In this document: positions 58,239 to 64,000 of the stretch, in pieces | Numbering within the stretch: position 1 is the stretch's first letter | How the letters are laid out: every line of letters starts with the position of its first letter | Source of the DNA: Trachythela sp. YZ-2020 | Taxonomy: Eukaryota; Cnidaria; Anthozoa; Malacalcyonacea; Clavulariidae | DNA length: 64,000 bases | Assembly (NCBI GenBank): GCA_016169945.1 | Contig: JADLSH010000178.1 | Span: 62,001-126,000 of the forward strand | Direction of reading: 5' to 3' | Notes under the pieces: generated by a model | Told to the model about the DNA's origin: nothing | The model's input: the letters and a program-made list of their open reading frames with translations, nothing else | Databases searched by the model: none | Position numbers and translations under genes: made by a program

Positions 58239-59035
58239 TTATGGTCTTTTTGTGATTTCAACCAACCATAGAGTTCTTCGATCATAATTCTTATCACGAA
58301 TATTTCCAAGTTTTTCGAAGACAATAAACGAACGATTTTCTAACTGCGCATTCAGATAAGACGGTGGGTTTTCGGGTGGAGTGTTCTCTCCAGCTTCCCT
58401 TGGATTGGTTTGTTCGGGATTGGATTCGTTGACAGACCATGGTTAAACTTGGACCAATTTTTCCATATTGGTTGGGTCGAGTAGTTTCCCAGTTTCGATA
58501 TATTCCATTCGATAATTGTCACGATTTTGCATTCGTTCTACAATGCGATACCGGCCAGTCCATCGGGCTGGCCATTTGGCTAATATACCTGTTTTACTGC
58601 TTCGCTGGGTGCCAGGGGTCATCCTAAGAAAAATTTAGAACTGCCCATTTGGACGGCGGAACAGCCAATGGGCCGCGAATTCCATCGCTTGGGCGGGGGA
58701 AGCTGGCTAGCCTGGCTTCCAGCAATGTCACAGGGTTATCCCAAAGATAGAAATTTTGAGGAATTTGTTAAAATGTAAAAAGTATTTGAAAGTATATATA
58801 TGATCATAATGACCAACCCAAACAATATATTAAATATTGAATGTTTAGACATTTTTCGGGCTTGTGCATTCAACATGTTCTCGCCAAAACTCAATTTTTA
58901 GAAATGCCCATTTTAGGTTTTAGAACTACCCATTTTACAATTAGAGCTGCCCATTTTGGAAAATGGGAGGCCTTAGGATGACCCTTGCTGGGTGCGACGA
59001 ACCACAACAAGGTCTTGATTTAAATCCAAAGGGTT
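58239..59035 (-). pseudogene. retroelement integrase C-terminus-like relic, split by a MITE
   Basis: The minus strand reads INPLDLNQDLVVVRRTQ before the MITE (58986 side) and continues RSSKTGILAKWPARWTGRY, RIVERMQNRDNYRMEYI, KLLDPTNMEKLVQV after it, to a TAA at 58443-58445. The sequence D-L-V-V-V-R-R ... W-x-G-R-Y-R-I-V-E is the pattern of the SH3-like domain at the end of Ty3/Gypsy-type integrases. A second block in the same frame (NRSFIVFEKLGNIRDKNYD, TLWLVEITKRP) follows to about 58239. No catalytic core is visible. Confidence 0.5.
58613..58986. mobile_element. 374-bp MITE with 9-bp target duplication
   Basis: caggggtcatcctaag and the inverse cttaggatgaccctt at the ends; gctgggtgc at 58604-58612 and 58987-58995. 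The interior repeats tagaactgcccattt-type text three times near the right end. Removal restores the minus-strand frame across the integrase-like relic. Confidence 0.85.
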
Positions 59036-59374
59036 GATTTAAATATTAGAAAGATTCCGGTGTTTTGCTGAAAATATAATATTAATACTTTATCCAATAA
59101 GATGCTAATCGTTTCATATACAAACGTTATGCACATAGTGATAATTGCGTTTTCTATTAAATATGCACTGTAGTACTCTACCGGCGTGTGCATACATTTA
59201 ACAAATAGACGCTGCTAGGACCGGTACTGGCTAAAAATGGTATTGTTCAGCACTGCAACATTGCTTTTCCCACTTGCTATATCTTTGTCCTTCGTGTCTG
59301 ATCGCTGCTCGCAGCCTTTAAAATATCTTCATCGCAACAGAACAGACCTGTAATGCACTCTTGTTGTTCTAGTC
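59036..59374. other. no gene recognised
   Basis: No motif or repeat seen. Confidence 0.35.
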
Positions 59375-59379
59375 TTAAC

Positions 59380-59687
59380 GGTCGGTTTACAGTTCGCGCG
59401 AATTGGTCACGCGAAGGAGCGAATTTGTCACTGAGCATGCGCGAGGGTTATTTATGGCAAATTTCGTCATTCTACTTGATTCGCAGCGACTGGCGAAAGA
59501 GTTGAAAATTTTCAACTTTTTCCCCAGTCGCCAGCGAACGAATTAAAGTTTAGCCAATCAAGAGCCAGGATTTTTGCAAGTTTGCAAATTTTCGAGGGAA
59601 TTTTAAAATGTGTAAACCCGATTCGCTATATTCGCGCGAATAATTCTCCAGTTCGCGCGACGTATTCGCGCGAACTGTAAACCGGCC
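59380..59687. mobile_element. 308-bp MITE with CGCGCGAA-rich ends
   Basis: ggtcggtttacagttcgcgc and the inverse gcgcgaactgtaaaccggcc; ttaac on both sides (59375-59379, 59688-59692). Its right half is part of duplicated segment A. TTA-containing target would fit Harbinger-type MITEs; not certain. Confidence 0.8.
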
Positions 59688-59839
59688 TTAACGGTTACTC
59701 TAGCATTATGCCTTAAAGTAAAAAAGTTCTCGAAATATCAATTCAATTTCTGACGCTAATTCAAACATTCCAACGAGAGAAACCGGAAGTATATTTGTTA
59801 TGCACTGACCAATCAGAGTTCCATACAAAATTTTGGTAT
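59505..59839. repeat. segment A, first copy
   Basis: 335 bp, from aaaattttcaacttttt to ccatacaaaattttggtat; repeated at 60175-60509 with about one substitution (gaggg / gagcg). Contains the right half of the 59380 MITE plus about 150 bp of its flank. Confidence 0.95.
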
Positions 59840-59840
59840 A

Positions 59841-60171
59841 AACTTCTTCATAGTTGACAGTTTATCCAATTACTATTTTTAGAACTAACTTTTTTACAGC
59901 ATTGTAGTGCGACGAAAGTTAGCCACCTATTCATGTTCATATAACCACAAAATATTTCTCTACTTTGCAAAGGGAACAGAAAACTTTAATAGTGTTTACT
60001 GATACAGTCACTTTCATGAGCCACTTCCTATAATATGAAAATTCTCTGCCATTGCAGCAGCCAGCACCCATGCATGACATGTCTTCGTTGTTTTCTGATT
60101 TTAAAGTTCTTGGCTCTATATAATGAAAAATGTCAATTATGAGAAATTTTATACTAGAAGGTTCAATTTGG
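59841..60171. repeat. segment B, copy inserted between the two A copies
   Basis: Ungapped copy of 56431-56761. Joined to A through one extra A on the left and about three extra bases on the right. Confidence 0.95.
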
Positions 60172-60174
60172 TTC

Positions 60175-60509
60175 AAAATTTTCAACTTTTTCCCCAGTCG
60201 CCAGCGAACGAATTAAAGTTTAGCCAATCAAGAGCCAGGATTTTTGCAAGTTTGCAAATTTTCGAGCGAATTTTAAAATGTGTAAACCCGATTCGCTATA
60301 TTCGCGCGAATAATTCTCCAGTTCGCGCGACGTATTCGCGCGAACTGTAAACCGGCCTTAACGGTTACTCTAGCATTATGCCTTAAAGTAAAAAAGTTCT
60401 CGAAATATCAATTCAATTTCTGACGCTAATTCAAACATTCCAACGAGAGAAACCGGAAGTATATTTGTTATGCACTGACCAATCAGAGTTCCATACAAAA
60501 TTTTGGTAT
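60175..60509. repeat. segment A, second copy
   Basis: See 59505-59839; offset is exactly 670 bp. Confidence 0.95.
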
Positions 60510-60809
60510 GAGCGTCTTGCGACACATGCGATTCAACAAGCTTTTGTATGTAGTAGTAGTAGTAAAACTTTATTTAAAAGTCACACGCTAGCCTCACAAC
60601 TTTTTAGCTGGGGTTTCCACGAGGGGCGTGTGAATAACATATTTAAGAACATAATATTATACAATTATATACATTACATACATATTATATAGTACAATGA
60701 ACCACATCTACGATACGCTATACTGAACACAAGTATGACAAATAAGGCACGCAATAAATTTAAAAATTGAATTACAGAAGAATAGAAATTAATTTAGAAA
60801 AAAAAAAAT

Positions 60810-62860
60810 TTAGGAGGTATGAGCACGAATTCCGTTTTTGAATATTGTCAATGTATCCGAATTACGCACATCTGCAGGTAGGGAATTCCAAACTCTAGCT
60901 CCATCGTATGAGAAACTTTTCTTTAACTTTTCAGTTTTTGGTTGAGGCAACTGCAGCGAGGTAGAAGAGCCCCTGAGGTCGTATTGAGTAATATTTCTCT
61001 TTTGTTCAAACAGTTCCGCAAGCGAGCTCGGAGCCAGGTTATTTAAAACCTTGTACATTGTTTTTGCTTTGGACTTGGCTCGTCGAGTCTCAAGAGTTTC
61101 CCATCCTAACGCTTTTATTGCTTCTGGTCCAGAAATATCATTTCCAACGTTCATTATGACTCTAGCAGCTCTATTTTGGAGTTTTTGAAGCCTGTTTGAA
61201 AGTCCGACACGCAAGGTATCCCATACCTCACTGCAATAATCAAAATGAGGATTAATTAAGGCATTCTAGATAGAAATCAAAGTGTCTCGATCAACGAAAT
61301 CACGAATTTTCCTGATAGCTCCTATTCCCGAGGTAACTTTTTTAGCCACTTTATCAATGTGTCTATTCCAAGATAATTTATCATCAAGTTCTACTCCAAG
61401 TACGGTAGCGTTACAGACTTGTTTAATTTTTTTATGATTAATTTTGAGATCTGGCTGTGTGACAAGGTTGTTTAGTTTATGAGCTGAACCTATGAGTATA
61501 AATTCTGTTTTTGTAACATTAAGGCTCAGTTTATTGGCCAAAAGCCACTCATTTATGCATGCAAGATCACTATTCATGTTGAACTCAATTTCCTGAATAC
61601 TTTCACCAGCTACTGTAAGATTAGTATCGTCGGCAAACAGCCGAGGAGTAGCCTGATTTAAACATTCTGGAAGATCATTTATGTATACAAGGAAAAAGAG
61701 AGGGCCAAGAATAGACCCTTGAGGAATACCACGTGTAACACGCCTTTCAGTTGACATAAGGTCACCCAACTGACATTTTTGATTACGATCAGATAAGTAT
61801 GAACGTATCATCGACAGAGCACTTCCCGTTATGCCATAAAGTTCTAATTTGCTCAACAGAATACCATGGTCGATTGTATCAAATGCCTTCTTAAGATCTA
61901 ACAAAACAACCAAATTAAACTTTTTCCGGTCCATATTAACATACCAACTGTTCGTACTATCTAGTAGTGCCGAAGCAGTGGAGTGAAATTTGCGAAAGCC
62001 AAATTGGTGTTCAGAAAGTAAAGAGTTGTCACTAAGATATTGGTATATCTGGTCATACATTATTCTTTCCATTATTTTGCTAATTGAAGGCAAGATTGAA
62101 ATTGGCCTATAATTCTCTGTTAAATTCCGCGGGCCTTTTTTGTGAATTGGTACAAGTCTTGCCATTTTCCATTCATATGGAAAGCAATTTGAAATCAAGC
62201 CATGATTAAAAATATGCGTAAGTGATGGGGCAATAGTATTAGCAGCTACTTTTAAAATTTTACCAGATATTTTATCAAGACCAGCTGCTTTACAATTTGA
62301 TAAGCCTTTCAAAAGCTTAACTACTTTACCCACTGACACCAGCCTAAAACGATCCATTTTAGATTCAGCAGATTTCACAAATGTTTTAAACGAGGTATTG
62401 GATTCGTCGATAGAATTAGCCAGGCTAGGGCCAATATTGGTGAAATATTCATTAAAGGCATTAGCTATTTCTTCATTAGAAGTAATTATAAAATCATTAA
62501 TCTTCAATTCATTTACAATGGTCACATTAGAAGATCGGCCTAATAAATCATTGATTGTTTTCCATGCCTCTTTAGGATTATTATTTTGTTGAGCTATTTT
62601 GTTACGATAATATTCAGCCTTAGCATGTCGTAAAGCAATATTGACCAGATTCCTGGATGTTTTGTACACATCCCAATCGGTACTTTGTTTAGTAATCATT
62701 GCTTTACGTTTCTTTTTATCTCTTTAAAATATAAGTTTTTTAATATCTGCGGTAACCCACGGGACACTAGACGACCGTTTTCTAATATGTTGAATTGGGG
62801 CATGTTTATCAAGAACTTCCAGAAATAGTTCCTTCCAAACAGGCCCACATAGAATCTGTA
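60810..62860 (-). pseudogene. LINE reverse transcriptase and C-terminal domain
   Basis: The frame enters at PVWKELFLEVLDKHAP (after a shift near 62857), meets TAA in KLIF*RDKKKRKA, then is open for 477 codons. By residue in that block: CKAAGLDKISG 136-146, ENYRPISILPSISKIMER 195-212, VVLLDLKKAFDTIDH 264-278 (motif A), GIPQGSILGPLFF 324-336, FADDTN 355-360 (catalytic DD). A TAG near 61270 interrupts SI*NALINPHFDYCSEVW, after which the usual C-terminal part follows (LQKLQNRAARVIMN, ALGWETLETRR, WNSLPADVRNS) to 60810. It should copy LINE RNA onto nicked target DNA. Two stops and a frameshift inactivate it. Confidence 0.92.
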
Positions 62861-63725
62861 TCTGACTTTAGTACAATTTGTTCCCAAGATTGGGTAAGAA
62901 GATCCTCATTAAAACGCTCTTCATTAAATCTTTTCATGTTTCTAACTTCGACCTTTTTAGCTTTTTTTCGGGTACTTAAAACAGGATTTATTTTCCTAAT
63001 ACCATAGATTAAGCTATGGTCACTAATTCCTGTGTGTATTACTCCAGACTGAACAATTTTTTCTGGCATAGATGTTATATAATGATCTATAAGAGCGCAG
63101 GAACTAGTCGTTATTCGTGTAGCCTCAGTAATGAGCTGAGATAATTGATATGTTTCAAGAATTCCTTTAAGTGCTTTAGTTGGTTGATTAGAAATATTCG
63201 CCAACATATTACAATTTAGGTCTCCTAGGATGTGAAGTTCTTTATTTTCGTCATCAATCATTTTAATCATTTTTTCAAATGTTAAGAAAAACTCAGATGT
63301 AGAGCTCGGTGGACGATAAACGGATGCAACGATAAAGTTTCGAGAATTTGGTTTAGAAATTTCCAAACAAATTGCTTCAATATCATCAGGGACCAGATCA
63401 TTTCGGATTTTATAACTGATAGTACTACGGAGGTAGATACAAACACCTCCCCCTCTACGTGATCTGTCGTTTCTGACGATATCGTAGCCACGAATTTTGA
63501 CTAGACCATCCGAGATAGATGAATCCAGTCTAGTTTCATTCAGAGCAAGCAGATCAAAATGGAGAAAGAGTCTAGAGCAAGCAGATCAAAATGGAGAAAG
63601 AGTATCAGGCCTCCTTTCCAATTTTGGAGGGTCTGATCGCAGTTTAGATTTCCTGCATTTTCAGAGACAATTTTTGATATATCCCGTCTAAACGGAGCCA
63701 GGTTTTGTTGTGAGAATACCATAAC
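62809..63725 (-). pseudogene. LINE apurinic-type endonuclease domain
   Basis: Readable from FDLLALNETRLDSSISDG through DIVRNDRSRRGGGVCIYL, FIVASVYRPPSS, ELHILGDLNCNML, ALIDHYITSMPEK and GISDHSLIYGIRK. NETRL, YRPP, GDLN and SDH are the catalytic landmarks of APE-type LINE nucleases, which nick the target. A 32-bp tandem duplication (63542-63573 / 63574-63605) inside FDLLAL shifts the frame, and the N-terminal strand with the first Asn is degraded. A frameshift near 62857 separates it from the RT. Confidence 0.9.
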
Positions 63726-64000
63726 TTTGCTCTAAACTCAGTTATTTTCCCTTGTTTGCTTATATTTTGAACAAAGGGGACCTTCATTGGGGTGCTAAAA
63801 TAGCTTACTTGGGGGGTGGAGCTACATGGGGGCTGGAGGGCCAAAAGCTGGGGGGCTTTGGTCCCTCCAGCACGTTAGTTAAAAAAGGCCATGTGTTCAG
63901 ATTTGCTTTAGTCCTTCCTTTACCTGTGAGGTTTCCGTTTTACACACGTACGCAACACACTTTCTTACCCATTTACGCACGTCGCGGACCACTCCATGCC
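63726..64000. other. no gene recognised
   Basis: G-rich patch at 63775-63870 (cttggggggtggagct) that may be part of another MITE cut by the window edge. Confidence 0.3.

Larger units (their letters stand above)
60545..63725 (-). mobile_element. nearly full-length L2/CR1-like LINE, 5'-truncated
   Basis: Minus strand: endonuclease region, reverse transcriptase, C-terminal region, a 3' UTR of about 260 bp and the end gaggctagcgtgtgactttt + aaataaagttttactactac with a (TAC/TAG)n tail. No ORF1 is seen, and the homology fades at about 63725. Only five or so lesions over 3 kb, so relatively recent. Same 3' core as the scraps at 16262 and 37990. Confidence 0.9.

Noticed and set aside
57847..58287. 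146-codon plus-strand frame, the longest non-TE frame on plus in this part
   Set aside because: Composition is poor for a protein, and the minus strand shows retroelement-like blocks in the same place, so it is likely antisense to a relic.

Overview
This window is eukaryotic, AT-rich, non-coding-dominated DNA from an animal genome. The mix is typical of a marine invertebrate: Penelope-like elements (PLEs), L2/CR1-type LINEs, a PIF/Harbinger element with a MADF partner gene, a tRNA-Thr-type SINE, and many TIR/foldback MITEs. A cnidarian, perhaps an anthozoan, is my best guess, but this is inference only. I found no convincing host gene. Nearly every recognisable protein fragment belongs to a transposable element, and all are damaged.

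Layout. 0-10 kb: a MITE with a 9-10 bp target duplication (181-545), a Ty3/Gypsy RNase H scrap (1824-1960), two nested TIR elements (2045-3483 and 2202-3315), a PLE scrap with GIY-YIG remnant and inverted hammerhead-like ends (4199-5000), a tRNA-Thr-derived SINE cluster (6230-6620) and a MITE (7873-8697). 10-28 kb: a 5'-truncated LINE (9951-10660), then long unannotatable stretches containing several local repeat pairs (14.4/16.8, 19.2/20.3, 20.8/23.6 kb) and a region of degenerate repeats (21-23.5 kb). 28-37 kb: a PLE scrap, a hairpin MITE, a PLE reverse transcriptase relic lacking an endonuclease between 72-bp inverted repeats (29063-31784), and an inverted duplication with a repeat-bearing reading frame, split by a minisatellite-carrying MITE (35490-36486).

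40-51 kb is the most striking part. A 3.54-kb foldback element (41042-44585) has long, nearly identical arms carrying an inverted satellite and a central hairpin. Then comes a 5.1-kb Harbinger element (45744-50866, TTA target duplication) with a MADF-type gene on + and a deleted DDE transposase on -. The transposase is interrupted in its last exon by a 1.1-kb TIR element with a perfect 9-bp target duplication (48578-49690). That inner element carries its own zinc-binding reading frame. 51-64 kb: a CATAA microsatellite, a foldback element split by a PLE with a 16-bp target duplication (52257-55492), an A-B-A rearrangement (59505-60509) with segment B copied from 3.4 kb away, and a nearly full LINE (60545-63725).

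There is no operon or pathway. The logic is nested insertion: the target duplications and interrupted reading frames give a relative order, e.g. LINE tail, then Harbinger, then the 1.1-kb element. Coordinates of TE ends are exact where a target duplication is quoted and approximate elsewhere.
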